DNA of 64,000 bases from CADDYT01 sp035294125 (GCA_035294125.1 DATGLM010000076.1:62001-126000); one strand, 5' to 3'. Shown: positions 49,131-58,625, counted from the first letter of the stretch. Numbers and translations: made by a program. Notes: generated by a model not told the origin, from the letters alone.

Positions 49131-49976
49131 TCATTTCGTATTCGTCGGTTCGACGTGGTATTCTTTGATGATTTCGTCAAAGAGAATGTCGGCGTTGGTG
49201 CTGCGGTCTTCGACACTGGTAGGCAGGCCGAGATGGTACGTGCCACTGGGCAGGAGGCCGCAGCCTCCATATTTGCGGATGAGCAGGAACTGGACAAGCA
49301 CTTCTTCTCCGGCGTGCTCTGGCGGCAGACGGTTCCACCAGGAAAAGCCGCCGACATCGAGTAGTTTAGCGCGATCGTAGAGAACATTCGCCCCTCCCAC
49401 CCAGGCAACTTTGTAGCGCACCGGTTGATCATCCTGGACAAGCTTCTGTTCCAGGTGAAGCGGGTTTGCCGCATTGTTGACGAGGTGGCGCTCCCAGGGA
49501 ATGGTTTTGAACTCGAAGGGTTCCGGTCGCACCGGGCCTTCCCACAGTTCGATGTGCTGCTGGTGGGGCCGCACGTCGTTGAGATAACCCAGGCCGGTAG
49601 CGGGACATCCAACAAAGCCGCAGCCCTCCTGTTGAAGTACCGCAAGCATGCGCTCCATAACAGGTGGATCGAGCAGCACATCATCATCGAAGTAGTGGAC
49701 AAATGGTGCGCTACTCTGTTCGAGCAGGAACTGGCGCTGCTGAGCCATACCCCGACGGGGCAGGTTGCGCAGCAGTTTGACGCGATGGCCGTGCCATTCG
49801 AGGGCACGGGCCAGCGTCTGAATTTCGATACTCTCCAGGTACGCGTCATCGCCGGGCGTCTGGTCGGAGACGACGATGTCGAAGTCAGTAAAGGTTTGAC
49901 CCAGCAGGCTGGTAAGCACGATGGCAAGGCCGGTCTTACGCCCGCAGGTCGGAATCAGCACATCAACCAAGGCCAT
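49131..49976 (-). CDS. GT2 family glycosyltransferase
   Basis: A 281-residue GT-A enzyme: VDVLIPTCGRKTGLAIVLTS, IVVSDQT, HYFDDDVLLDPPVME (DXD site) and the late acidic GGFSWWNRLPPEHAGEEV. No membrane helix is present. It is a paralog of the GT2 encoded at 4065-4928 in the first glycan operon, with matching features in the same order. It overlaps the upstream GT4 gene by 14 bp. Acceptor unknown. Confidence 0.85.
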   Translation of the reverse strand: MALVDVLIPTCGRKTGLAIVLTSLLGQTFTDFDIVVSDQTPGDDAYLESIEIQTLARALEWHGHRVKLLRNLPRRGMAQQRQFLLEQSSAPFVHYFDDDVLLDPPVMERMLAVLQQEGCGFVGCPATGLGYLNDVRPHQQHIELWEGPVRPEPFEFKTIPWERHLVNNAANPLHLEQKLVQDDQPVRYKVAWVGGANVLYDRAKLLDVGGFSWWNRLPPEHAGEEVLVQFLLIRKYGGCGLLPSGTYHLGLPTSVEDRSTNADILFDEIIKEYHVEPTNTK

Positions 49977-51309
49977 GATCTATTCCTCCTGTATCGTTAT
50001 CTGGTGCGAGCGGCATTGCGCCGATCAGGGATTCCAACAAATCCTCCTCATGTATGTGCTCTTCTGCAAAAATCGTTTCGTAGAGTGCCGCCGTACGCAT
50101 GGCAACAATGTCCCAGGTGAACTCGCGCTCAACTCGTCGACGAGCGGCGCGGCCCATCTGGCGGCAGAGGTCGGGCGAGGAGAGCAACTGATCCAGGCGC
50201 TCGGCCAGAGCTTCCGGGCAGCGCGGTGGCACAAGGAAGCCTGTCTTGCCATCCTGAATCGTAAAGGTGAGGCCGCCAACGGCTGAACCGATCATAGGCC
50301 GCCCACAGGCCATCGCTTCGAGCGGCGTGAGGCCGAACGGCTCGTACCAGGGAGTGCTCGCTACCACATCGGCAGCGCTGTAGTAGTAGGAAAGCATGCT
50401 GGTGGGGCGTTTGCCGGTGAAACGCACGTGTGTGGAAATGCCCAGTGCTGCCGCCAGGCGCTGTAACTCCCCGATTTCCGGGGTGGCAGCAGGGTCTGGC
50501 TCGACCGTCTCGCCCCCGACTACCACAAGCACAAGCGACGATGCGCCCTCCCGGTAACGCCGTACAAGCAAAGCCAGCGCGCGCACGATGTTGCGAATGT
50601 CTTTACGCGGAATCACACGCCCAACATAGACAATGACCTTTGCATCGGGGTCAAGCCCAACCTGCTTGCGCGCCTCAGCACATGAAACGGGGTGAAAGAT
50701 TTTGGTGTTGACCGCAGATGGGATGACAACAACCTTATGCGGGTCAGCACCGTAATCGTCGACCAGCTCGGATTGCTCGCTGGGACACTGGGCAATGATG
50801 CGATCCACGTTGCGCACGATGCCCAGTTCGACGTCGATCCGGTCCGGCGGGCTGGTATCCACCTGTTTCTGGTGGCGGCGCTTGGTCTTGCCCATAGCAT
50901 GGAAAATCTGCACGGCGGGAATGTCCAGGCGAGCACGCAGTTCGGTCGCTACCCAGCCGGACATCCAGAAGTTGCCGTGAATGAGATCGTAGCGCACCTC
51001 GTCGCGTTCCATAAAGCGCAGGAAGGAATCGCGAAACTCCGGCATGTAGGACCAGAGTTCATCCTTCAGCAACTGCGAGGGCGGACCAGCCGTGAGATTA
51101 ACGACGCGCACGCCCGGTGCCCAGTCGATGACTTCCGGGTCATCGGGGTTATTGCGGCGCGTGAAAACATCAATGGCATAGCCATGACGGGCAAGGTTGC
51201 GGCTGACCTCATCTACGTAGACATTCTGTCCGCCCGCGTCCACGCCGCCAAGCAGCGCAACGGGACTGGCATGTTCACTTAAAAACGCAATCCGTGTTAG
51301 TCGATTCAT
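49963..51309 (-). CDS. GT4 family glycosyltransferase
   Basis: A GT-B enzyme of 448 residues: FLSEHASPVALLGGVDAGGQ with the donor-contacting Gly loop, YDLIHGNFWMSG, IVYVGRVIPRKDIRN and STPWYEPFGLTPLEAMACG. The latter is the EX7E retaining signature. Sucrose-phosphate-synthase-like features of the N-terminus suggest a retaining glucosyl- or mannosyltransferase. ATG 51309 gives a normal length. It lies near the end of the heptose operon, with a start 30 bp after the preceding gene's stop. Confidence 0.87.
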   Translation of the reverse strand: MNRLTRIAFLSEHASPVALLGGVDAGGQNVYVDEVSRNLARHGYAIDVFTRRNNPDDPEVIDWAPGVRVVNLTAGPPSQLLKDELWSYMPEFRDSFLRFMERDEVRYDLIHGNFWMSGWVATELRARLDIPAVQIFHAMGKTKRRHQKQVDTSPPDRIDVELGIVRNVDRIIAQCPSEQSELVDDYGADPHKVVVIPSAVNTKIFHPVSCAEARKQVGLDPDAKVIVYVGRVIPRKDIRNIVRALALLVRRYREGASSLVLVVVGGETVEPDPAATPEIGELQRLAAALGISTHVRFTGKRPTSMLSYYYSAADVVASTPWYEPFGLTPLEAMACGRPMIGSAVGGLTFTIQDGKTGFLVPPRCPEALAERLDQLLSSPDLCRQMGRAARRRVEREFTWDIVAMRTAALYETIFAEEHIHEEDLLESLIGAMPLAPDNDTGGIDHGLG

Positions 51310-51339
51310 TCGTTCATTCCTCTCATAATCTTAGTCCGG

Positions 51340-52305
51340 CTATGCTCTTGCTACCCGCTTCTGCGTAACGAGACTGAAGGCAGCGTTCCAGTCGCGGGCG
51401 AAGCGTTCTATGCTGAAGCGTTCTTGGGCCACGGCACGCGCTCTGGCACCCATCCGGCGAGCCTTTTCCGGGTCGGCCAGCAGTTCACGCATGGCGGCAA
51501 TCAGGGTATCAGGGTGGCAGGAGATATAGCCGGTAACGCCGTTCTCGATGACCGTGGGCAGCTCGGTGGTGGCAAGCGCGACAACCGGCATGCCGATGGT
51601 CATGCCCTCGATTACTGCCAGCGGCAGGCTGGTATAGCGGATGGGACTGAAGAGAAAGCGGTAATCGGCGACGAGGCGATGCAGGTGGCGATAGGGAACA
51701 TCGCCCAGTCCGCCAAATTCCTCCGTTTGCATGCCAACGGCGTCCAGCGGTACCGCATCGCGCGCCAGCAAAAAGAGATCATAACCGGCAATACGCGGGC
51801 GCTTCTGCATACCGTTGATGACGGTGATGCCGCGCTCAAGCCGCCCCGTGTAGCGAACATCAGCATCAATCGCAACGCTGTGCTCGATGACGGCGGTGGG
51901 CGTACCACCGTTATCCCACATCAGGCGGTTGTAGTGGGTAACATGAACGAGCAGCAGATCGGGATCGTGAACATCGGCGATGGGATGGCGCGTGTCCACC
52001 GCGTTCGGCTTTGGCGTGTTGTGTTCCAGGTAAATTTTGGGCAGGCGGCGCTGTTCGGGACTGAGAAGCTCGTACTGGTCTTCAAAGTAGTTTTTCGGCG
52101 TTTGATAGATAATCAGGTCGAGCTTGAGGTCGCGCACCTGTTCGATAGGCACCTCGCGCACATAGTCGGGCAGATCGAAGGTGGGGCCGCGCCCACCATA
52201 GCCTTCGGGCTTGCCGGGTCTGATGGGTAGAAACCAGTTATGTTCGATGCGGGCCAATGCGTTGAGGTAGCTGCCATGAATATGCCATATCAGAATATTT
52301 AGCAA
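51340..52305 (-). CDS. GT4-like glycosyltransferase
   Basis: A ~321-residue protein of the GT-B fold. It starts LLNILIWHIHGSYLNALA and includes LDLIIYQTPKNYFED, LLLVHVTHYNRLMW, FSPIRYTSLPLAVIEGMTIG and PVVALATTELPTVI, the usual C-terminal GT4 pattern with Glu in the EX7E-like position. I chose TTG 52305, eight bases after AAAGGA and overlapping the previous stop by 7 bp; the longer reading frame overlaps the GT9 gene by about 120 bp. The unusual start codon is worth noting. Confidence 0.75.
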   Translation of the reverse strand: MLNILIWHIHGSYLNALARIEHNWFLPIRPGKPEGYGGRGPTFDLPDYVREVPIEQVRDLKLDLIIYQTPKNYFEDQYELLSPEQRRLPKIYLEHNTPKPNAVDTRHPIADVHDPDLLLVHVTHYNRLMWDNGGTPTAVIEHSVAIDADVRYTGRLERGITVINGMQKRPRIAGYDLFLLARDAVPLDAVGMQTEEFGGLGDVPYRHLHRLVADYRFLFSPIRYTSLPLAVIEGMTIGMPVVALATTELPTVIENGVTGYISCHPDTLIAAMRELLADPEKARRMGARARAVAQERFSIERFARDWNAAFSLVTQKRVARA

Positions 52306-53450
52306 TTGACGGTTCCTTTCAGAAGCATATCTTCTGCCTGCGCAAGGACCATGTCGGGGGTAATCCAGCGCAGGCAGCGATGGTCGATGGGGCATTCCCG
52401 GTACGGACATGGGCTGCAACTGACCGGCAGCCGGAGAATGGGGTGGCGCGCACGGTCACGTGATGCCCAGCGGCGCGGATCAACGGGGCCGAAGAGGGTA
52501 ATACTGGGCGTATCGACAGCGCTGGCAATATGTGACGGGCCGGTGTCGTTCGTGATGAAAAGGTCAAGCTTGCTGATGAGCGCGGCAAGACCGCCCAGCG
52601 AGGTCTGCCCGGCCACGTTCAGCGCCCGCGCGGTCATTCTTGCCTCTACCTCCTGCACTGTCGTGATCTCATCCTTACTACCGGTCAAGATGATTTGCGC
52701 ATCGAAGCGGCGGGCGAGCGCGTCGGCAACGGCGGCAAAGTATTCGGCAGGCCAGCGCCGGGCGGGGGCGCGAGCGCCGGTATGAATGCCAACCCACGGG
52801 CGATCGGCGCGTGATAGGCCGCGCAACAGGACGGCAGCTTCGAGCCGGTCTTCCGACAGCAACGGAAATTCCAGTTCAGGATAGCCATTGGGGCAGCCAA
52901 GCAGATAGGCCAGCCCCAGATTGCGAAAGACCTCCGGCCAATTATCCGGGTAAGGCAGGCCCAGGGTGAGGCCAGCAGGTTGCTCTCCCTCATAGTAGCC
53001 CACGGTCACGCGCCCACCAAGCGCAATTGCCAGCGCATCGCTCGTTCTACCACTGCCATGCATCTGAATAACCAGATCATAGCCATAGGCGCGCTGCTCC
53101 AGGAGGAAGCGTATCGCCTGCTCCGGGACAAAAGCCACCTCCCTGATACCGGGATAGCCCGCGAACTCCACAAAGCGATCAATGTAGTGATGGAAGCGCC
53201 AGGCAAACGAAGCGGCCCAGGAGAGACCGATCAATGTGATCTCAGCCTCCGGGAAACCGGCGCGAATAGCGCGCAGCGCCGGAATCGCCAGCAAGAGATC
53301 CCCCAGGTAGAGCGCCCGGAAAATGGCGATGCGCCGCACCGGAAACGAGGGAGGCTGCCAGGGTGAGACATTCACAGGAGCCTTCTGCCACCGACGCTGT
53401 ATGGATGGTCCTCTGTGTTCGCCCGGCAAGTGCTTACTCTGGATCATCAT
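52299..53450 (-). CDS. GT9 (heptosyltransferase-like) glycosyltransferase
   Basis: A 383-residue GT9 enzyme: RIAIFRALYLGDLLLAIPAL after a 37-residue extension, WVGIHTGARAPARRW, ITNDTGPSHIASAV and the Cys motif CSPCPYRECPIDHRCL. The final segment WITPDMVLAQAEDML is the usual GT9 C-terminus. It overlaps the next GT9 gene as ATGA. Three GT9 genes in succession next to ADP-heptose genes suggest successive heptose additions to one glycan, although GT9 donors vary. Confidence 0.87.
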   Translation of the reverse strand: MMIQSKHLPGEHRGPSIQRRWQKAPVNVSPWQPPSFPVRRIAIFRALYLGDLLLAIPALRAIRAGFPEAEITLIGLSWAASFAWRFHHYIDRFVEFAGYPGIREVAFVPEQAIRFLLEQRAYGYDLVIQMHGSGRTSDALAIALGGRVTVGYYEGEQPAGLTLGLPYPDNWPEVFRNLGLAYLLGCPNGYPELEFPLLSEDRLEAAVLLRGLSRADRPWVGIHTGARAPARRWPAEYFAAVADALARRFDAQIILTGSKDEITTVQEVEARMTARALNVAGQTSLGGLAALISKLDLFITNDTGPSHIASAVDTPSITLFGPVDPRRWASRDRARHPILRLPVSCSPCPYRECPIDHRCLRWITPDMVLAQAEDMLLKGTVNC

Positions 53451-54559
53451 ATATTGCCTCCCTCTACACCCTCTCCCTGAGAAACAGCTTCGACCGCGAG
53501 GGCGGGCAGCAAATCTTCAACGGCTGCCACCACTTCCTCAGGTGGAATGTCGAGGCAGGGCTGGCCGATGGGACATTCGAAGAGGTAGCAGGGACTGCAC
53601 GAAGTTGGGCGGCGCAGGAGACGGGCAACGGTCGTGCGCGGCTGCCATTGTTCTTCACGGTCGGTACCGGAGAAGAGGACGACTTCAGGCGTCCTGACAG
53701 CATCGGCGAGATGCATGAGCAGCGTGTCGTTGCAGATAGCCAGGGCCGCACGCTCAACAATGGCGGCGTATTCAACGAGGGTGGTACGGCCCACGAGGGC
53801 ATGTCGTCGCCCTTCCGGCACGAGTTGCGACACTTCCTGCACAAGTGCGGCCTCACGCTCGACACCTGTGATGAGTACAGGCCAGCCATGACGCGAGAGC
53901 AGGCGCGCCACGGTGCCAAAATGGCGGGCAGGATAGCGGCGCGCCTGCGCGCTGGCACCGGGATGGAGCAGGACAAATGGCGAGTCAGGGTCTATATCCG
54001 CCTCCTGCAGCAGTTCTGGCACTTTCTGGCGCGCCTCCTCTGGGATAGAGACTGTCAGGTGGCGATCCCGCGCCTGGAAACCGAGGGTTTCGACAAGGCG
54101 CAGGTTGCGCTCTACCTGGTGCGCCTCCTCCGGAGTGCCGCGCAGTTCTACCGTCAGCGTACTGCCGCCAAACTCTTTCGACTCTCCAGCGCGCAGGGGA
54201 ATGCCCGCCAGGTAACAGACGTAGCCAGGAGTATGGGGGGTCTGGCTGAACGAGGTGAAGATGATGGCCGCATCAAACTTGCGCCCGGCCAGCAGGGAGA
54301 TGAGCCTTCGTTCGTTGTCAGGGTCGAGGGGCATGCGTCCACCCACATCTTGCCAGATAGCACGCCAGGTAATCACATCGTCGATCCAGGGCAGCAAAGG
54401 CGCCGCCGTCGCGCCTGCCGGGCTGGCAAGCAGCGTCAGGAGGGCGGATGGGCTGCTCTCCTTAATGGCACGTAGAGCCGGGCCAAGCATGAGCACGTCA
54501 CCGATATTATCCATACGCATCGCGAGAATATTGCGCGCTGCAAGCCACTCGTTTATCAT
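53447..54559 (-). CDS. GT9 (heptosyltransferase-like) glycosyltransferase
   Basis: A 370-residue GT9 with ILAMRMDNIGDVLMLGPALR, LLHPGASAQARRYPARH, ICNDTLLMHLADAV and the Cys motif CSPCYLFECPIGQPCL. The substitution of TGP by TLL in the nucleotide-sugar loop (ITNDTGP in paralogs) is unusual and may alter donor selection. It overlaps both neighbours by four bases. Confidence 0.87.
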   Translation of the reverse strand: MINEWLAARNILAMRMDNIGDVLMLGPALRAIKESSPSALLTLLASPAGATAAPLLPWIDDVITWRAIWQDVGGRMPLDPDNERRLISLLAGRKFDAAIIFTSFSQTPHTPGYVCYLAGIPLRAGESKEFGGSTLTVELRGTPEEAHQVERNLRLVETLGFQARDRHLTVSIPEEARQKVPELLQEADIDPDSPFVLLHPGASAQARRYPARHFGTVARLLSRHGWPVLITGVEREAALVQEVSQLVPEGRRHALVGRTTLVEYAAIVERAALAICNDTLLMHLADAVRTPEVVLFSGTDREEQWQPRTTVARLLRRPTSCSPCYLFECPIGQPCLDIPPEEVVAAVEDLLPALAVEAVSQGEGVEGGNI

Positions 54560-55704
54560 CTAATCCCCTTTCTCATTCTCATCTGCTTCTCTATATAACA
54601 CGGGCCGCTTGCTTGAAGTGTATTCACCTCGCGCAACAGGTCGATGGCGGCATCCACAACCATCTCAGGGGTAACGAGGCGCAGGCACTCGTGGCCGTAG
54701 GGGCAGACACGGCTATAGCAGATACGGCAGGCAACGTCGTGGTAGAGCTGGCGATGCGGTACGCGCCAGGGACCCCACTGCTCCGGCGGGTTGGTAAGGG
54801 CGAAGAGCGCCACCACCGGCGTCTTAACGGCAGCCGAGACATGCATCGGCCCCGTATTGTTGGTAATGGTCAGATCGGCAGCCTCGATCAGGGCGCAGAA
54901 ATCAGGAAAGGGCAAAACGCCTGCTACTGGAATAACCCTGGACTGGTTTTCAGGTTGCACCTTGCTCAAAACGCGCTCCACCAGTTCGCGCTCATCCTCC
55001 ATCCCCGTCAAAAAAACGGTCGCGCCCAGACGCTGCACAAGCAGGTCGATAACGCCGACATACATCTGCCAGGGATAGGTACGCGCCGACATGCTGCAAC
55101 CGGGATGGACAACCACTACTGGCCGCTCGACGCTGTCGCCATATGTTGCCAGCAGATCAGTGATGGAGCGGCGCGCCTCCTCCGGCACCCTGAGCACGAG
55201 GTCACGTTCGTCCGTGGTGATGCCCAGTGCGGCGGTCAGGTCAAGGCCGCGCTCCACTTCGTGCATCATGCGCTCCGGGTGCTTGTGACGGGTGGTCAGC
55301 AGCGAACCGGGGCCGTCGATAGAGGCGGCGGCACGCAGAGGAATATCCGCCAGGTAGCAGAGATAGGCGGCGGGCAGCGAACTCTCGCGAAACGAGGTGA
55401 AGTTGATGGCTGCGTCAAAGTGGCGCGTCCGCAACAGTTCGATCATACGCAGCTCGCGCCGACTGTCCTGCGGCAACTTATGCCACGGGTCCATCCAGGG
55501 CGCCTGGTAGACGATCACATCATCGATATCAGGATTCAAGCGCCCCACTTGCGCGCCGATGGGACTGGCTAGCAGCGTTAGCTGTGCGTGGGGCAGTGAT
55601 TGCTTGATAGCGTGCAGGGCCGGGGTGGTGACAAGGACATCGCCGAGGTTGTCGAGACGAATAGCCAGGATGCGTTGGGCGCGGGACCAGGAGGCGTCAA
55701 TCAT
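54556..55704 (-). CDS. GT9 (heptosyltransferase-like) glycosyltransferase
   Basis: A 382-residue GT9: ILAIRLDNLGDVLVTTPALH, VVHPGCSMSARTYPWQ, ITNNTGPMHVSAAV and the Cys motif CRICYSRVCPYGHECL. This is the first GT9 after hldE in the operon and overlaps it by four bases. Closest by eye to the gene at 53447. Confidence 0.87.
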   Translation of the reverse strand: MIDASWSRAQRILAIRLDNLGDVLVTTPALHAIKQSLPHAQLTLLASPIGAQVGRLNPDIDDVIVYQAPWMDPWHKLPQDSRRELRMIELLRTRHFDAAINFTSFRESSLPAAYLCYLADIPLRAAASIDGPGSLLTTRHKHPERMMHEVERGLDLTAALGITTDERDLVLRVPEEARRSITDLLATYGDSVERPVVVVHPGCSMSARTYPWQMYVGVIDLLVQRLGATVFLTGMEDERELVERVLSKVQPENQSRVIPVAGVLPFPDFCALIEAADLTITNNTGPMHVSAAVKTPVVALFALTNPPEQWGPWRVPHRQLYHDVACRICYSRVCPYGHECLRLVTPEMVVDAAIDLLREVNTLQASGPCYIEKQMRMRKGIR

Positions 55705-57272
55705 GCTTCAGGCACCTCCCCATCAGGCACAATAAAAAGCGCCTCTACGTTGCGTCCCGCCAGAGCCACGATGCGGTCTATCATGCGACTCGTGCTGAGA
55801 TTGCCCGCAAGCGGCAGGATGACGATGCGCCCGCCTACCTCGCGCACAGCCTCTTCCTCCGGCAGCACCTCGTCAGCATAGTCGCCACCTTTGACGTGGA
55901 TATGAGGGCGCAGGGCGCGAATCAGCCCGGAGGGGTTGTCATCGTCAAAGAGCAGCACGTAGTCCACCGGGTCAAGAGCGGCGACGAGGGCAAGGCGGTC
56001 GCGCTCGCTGTTGATGGGGCGATTCCTGCCTTTGAGCCGCCGCGTGCTGCTATCGCTATTGACGGCCACGACCAGCACATCGCCCAGTTGCTTCGCCCCT
56101 TTGAGAAACTGGACGTGACCGGCATGCAGGATATCAAAGACGCCGTTAGTGAAGACGATGGTTTTGCCAGCCCGGCGCTCCGTCTCAAGCCGGTCAATCA
56201 GTTGCGTGAGCGCCAGCAGTGAATCAATTTCGGTGGTGGGAATCTGAGTACGCGAGTTGAGGGCATGGTCATGCAAACTGACTCTCTGCAACAGCTCCTG
56301 GTATTGCACCACTGCCGTGCCACGTTTGGTGATAGCGATGCTGGCGGCATCGATACCGATGCGGGCCGCGTCCTCGACGGAGGCACCGGCTCCAAGCGCG
56401 AGAGCCATGGCGGCGGCAAATGAGTCCCCCGCGCCGATATCGCTGGCATACTGAACCGGGTGCGCGGGCAAGTGCAGCGCGCGCTGCTGGCGATCAATAA
56501 GGAAGACGCCATCCCCAGCCATCGTAATCGCCACATACTCTGTATCGATAAGGGCAAGTAGTTGCCGCCCAATCCGCTCCATCTCCGCAAGGTCAGGCCG
56601 CGTGTCGGTAGCCTTCTTACCGGCAATGCGACGATATTGGGCAAGCAGGCGCGCCTCAAGATGGTTGGGCGTGATGACTGTCGCGCCAGCGTCGCGGAAA
56701 CGATACAGGTCTTTCGAGTCGATCAGCAGCGGGCAGGGGTAGGCAGTCCTGAGGACCTTCAGCCGCTCGATCAGTTCATCGGAAATGACGCCGTAGCAGT
56801 AATCGGAGACCACGACCACATCGCAGGAAGGCAGGGCCGCATCAAGCCGGGCCAGGAGCTGCTGCTGGCTTGCAGGGGAACAGGCATGCGTCTCCTCGTC
56901 GTCGAAGCGGACCACGTACTGCCCATCGGCGAGAATGCGCATCTTATGCAACGTGCTGGCCTGCTCGTCCTCAACCAGCCACTCATCACTCACTCCACGC
57001 TCGCACAAGGCGGAGCGCAGCAGCGAACCGGCGAAATCCCTTCCAATGATGCTCAGGAAAACGACACTGGCGTCGAGAGCACGCAGGTTGGCGGCAGTGT
57101 TGGCGGCGCCACCAGGGTGGCGCTGCTCTGCCGTTTTGCGCACGACCGGCACCGGCCCCTCGCTGCACAAACGGGCGGCAGAGCCTTCAAGGTAGGTGTC
57201 GAGCATGGCATCACCGATGACCAGGACGCGCAACTGGCGGAAGCGCCTGACAAGATCAACTGCGGTAGTCAT
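55701..57272 (-). CDS. hldE: bifunctional heptose-7-phosphate kinase / heptose-1-phosphate adenylyltransferase
   Basis: A 523-residue HldE-type fusion. The N-terminal PfkB kinase domain has VLVIGDAMLDTYLEG, HPGGAANTAANL and the catalytic DIGAGDSFAAAMAL (Asp at about 283). The C-terminal nucleotidyltransferase has FTNGVFDILHAGHVQFLKGA (HxGH at ~383-386) and later NSERDRLALVAAL. It phosphorylates D-glycero-D-manno-heptose 7-phosphate at C1 and, after GmhB action, adenylylates it to ADP-heptose. It follows gmhB by 28 bp and overlaps the first GT9. ATG 57272 follows AAGGA; another ATG lies at 57293. No HldD epimerase is present in the window. Confidence 0.93.
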   Translation of the reverse strand: MTTAVDLVRRFRQLRVLVIGDAMLDTYLEGSAARLCSEGPVPVVRKTAEQRHPGGAANTAANLRALDASVVFLSIIGRDFAGSLLRSALCERGVSDEWLVEDEQASTLHKMRILADGQYVVRFDDEETHACSPASQQQLLARLDAALPSCDVVVVSDYCYGVISDELIERLKVLRTAYPCPLLIDSKDLYRFRDAGATVITPNHLEARLLAQYRRIAGKKATDTRPDLAEMERIGRQLLALIDTEYVAITMAGDGVFLIDRQQRALHLPAHPVQYASDIGAGDSFAAAMALALGAGASVEDAARIGIDAASIAITKRGTAVVQYQELLQRVSLHDHALNSRTQIPTTEIDSLLALTQLIDRLETERRAGKTIVFTNGVFDILHAGHVQFLKGAKQLGDVLVVAVNSDSSTRRLKGRNRPINSERDRLALVAALDPVDYVLLFDDDNPSGLIRALRPHIHVKGGDYADEVLPEEEAVREVGGRIVILPLAGNLSTSRMIDRIVALAGRNVEALFIVPDGEVPEA

Positions 57273-57300
57273 ATTCCACGAATCCTTCTCCACATATTTG

Positions 57301-57948
57301 CTAACCGGGAATGACCAGAGAGTGCTGGTCTCCTGCTTCCAGATTCCTCCATGCGTGCGGGCGATAGGCCAGGTTGGCAGCCAGCCCCAGGTGCTCGACT
57401 GTGCCTATAATGCGCAGGGCGTGCGCTGTGTCGCGAGCGACGAAATCGGGGCAGCGCAGCGGCTGCGACGGCAGGGGCTCAGTACCCAGATCAACCAGAA
57501 TACTGCGACACCCGGCACGATGCCCGGCCTCGACATCGTCGAGGATATCACCGACGAACCACGAACGGGTAAGGTCGATATCCAGATCGGCGGAGGCGGC
57601 AAGCAACATGCCGGGCGCGGGCTTGCGGCACTGACAACGAAGAGCCAGTTCTCGAATCACCCCCTCTGGATGATGCGGACAGTAATAGATCGCATCGAGT
57701 TGCACACCCAGGCGCGTCAGTTCACTAGAGAGGTACCTGTGCATGAAGTGCAGGTCGCTTTCGGTAAAGTAGCCACGCGCTATCCCCGCCTGATTGGTGA
57801 TGACTACCAGCCGGAAGCCTGCCTTCTGAAGCCTTCTCAGCCCAGGCCCGATATTTTCATAGAGACGGAGTTCTTTGGGATGAGATGGATAGTGACGCGG
57901 ATAGACCAGCGTGCCATCCCTGTCGAGAAAGACAGCGCGCCGCTTCAT
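57301..57948 (-). CDS. gmhB: D-glycero-beta-D-manno-heptose 1,7-bisphosphate 7-phosphatase
   Basis: A ~215-residue HAD-IIIA phosphatase: AVFLDRDGTLVYPRHY (catalytic Asp pair), VVITNQAGIARGYF and FVGDILDDVEAGHRAG. The zinc site typical of GmhB is complete (YYCPHHPEG...CQCRKPAPGM). It removes the 7-phosphate from heptose 1,7-bisphosphate made by the kinase domain of HldE. The ATG at 57948 overlaps the gmhA stop by four bases, with TGGGGATC upstream. Confidence 0.92.
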   Translation of the reverse strand: MKRRAVFLDRDGTLVYPRHYPSHPKELRLYENIGPGLRRLQKAGFRLVVITNQAGIARGYFTESDLHFMHRYLSSELTRLGVQLDAIYYCPHHPEGVIRELALRCQCRKPAPGMLLAASADLDIDLTRSWFVGDILDDVEAGHRAGCRSILVDLGTEPLPSQPLRCPDFVARDTAHALRIIGTVEHLGLAANLAYRPHAWRNLEAGDQHSLVIPG

Positions 57949-58625
57949 TGATCCCCATCCCCTTTCCACGCTTCAGCAGCACAGGCCGCAAGTTTGCTCT
58001 CGGCGATTTCGCAGAGGATATGCAGAACTGTGAGGTGTAATTCCTGCACGATATCGGCTTCGACCGCCGGGACGCGTACAGCCACATCCGCCAACTGCGC
58101 CAGGTGATTAGGTCGATCTCCCGTAACAGCTACCGTTGTCATCAAACGCTGGCGACCGGCTATGGTGGCGCGGATAAGGTTTTCGGACTCGCCGCTGGTA
58201 CTGAAGACAATCAACAAATCACCGGGTTGACCGAATGCAGAGACCTGACGAGCAAAGACATCCTGGAAACCATAGTCATTGGCAACAGCAGTCAGAATCG
58301 AGGTGTCTGTGGTAAGAGAAAGGACGGCATAAGGTACTCGCTCACGCTTAAAGCGGCCAACCAGTTCAGTGGCAAAATGTTGTGCCTCGGCAGCACTTCC
58401 TCCGTTTCCTGCAATTAACACCTTGCGTCCCGTTTGCAATGTCTCGACGAGCCGCGCCGCAGCTTCAGTCAACACCTCCGCACGTGCCATCAATTGTGAG
58501 AGCGCGGCATCTAATATTGCTCGACGGTCGGCCAGGGCGTTCACGATGAAATCACGATACTCCGCTTCCGACAAAACCGGCTGCACCAGAGATGTCAGAA
58601 TCTCACGCTTTTTTTGACCGAACAT
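57945..58625 (-). CDS. gmhA: sedoheptulose-7-phosphate isomerase (phosphoheptose isomerase)
   Basis: A 226-residue SIS-domain enzyme: VLIAGNGGSAAEAQHFATEL, FSTSGESENLIRA, and the catalytic Glu/His residues around the C-terminal EADIVQELHLTVLHIL. It converts sedoheptulose 7-phosphate to D-glycero-D-manno-heptose 7-phosphate, the first step of ADP- or GDP-heptose synthesis. It is the first gene of the minus-strand operon gmhA-gmhB-hldE-GT9x3-GT4x2-GT2-SDR. The promoter was not resolved. Confidence 0.93.
   Translation of the reverse strand: MFGQKKREILTSLVQPVLSEAEYRDFIVNALADRRAILDAALSQLMARAEVLTEAAARLVETLQTGRKVLIAGNGGSAAEAQHFATELVGRFKRERVPYAVLSLTTDTSILTAVANDYGFQDVFARQVSAFGQPGDLLIVFSTSGESENLIRATIAGRQRLMTTVAVTGDRPNHLAQLADVAVRVPAVEADIVQELHLTVLHILCEIAESKLAACAAEAWKGDGDQ

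Noticed and set aside
53363..54475. Plus-strand frame opposite the GT9 gene at 53447
   Set aside because: The minus strand encodes a clear GT9 protein with all motifs, and the plus frame shows no family features.
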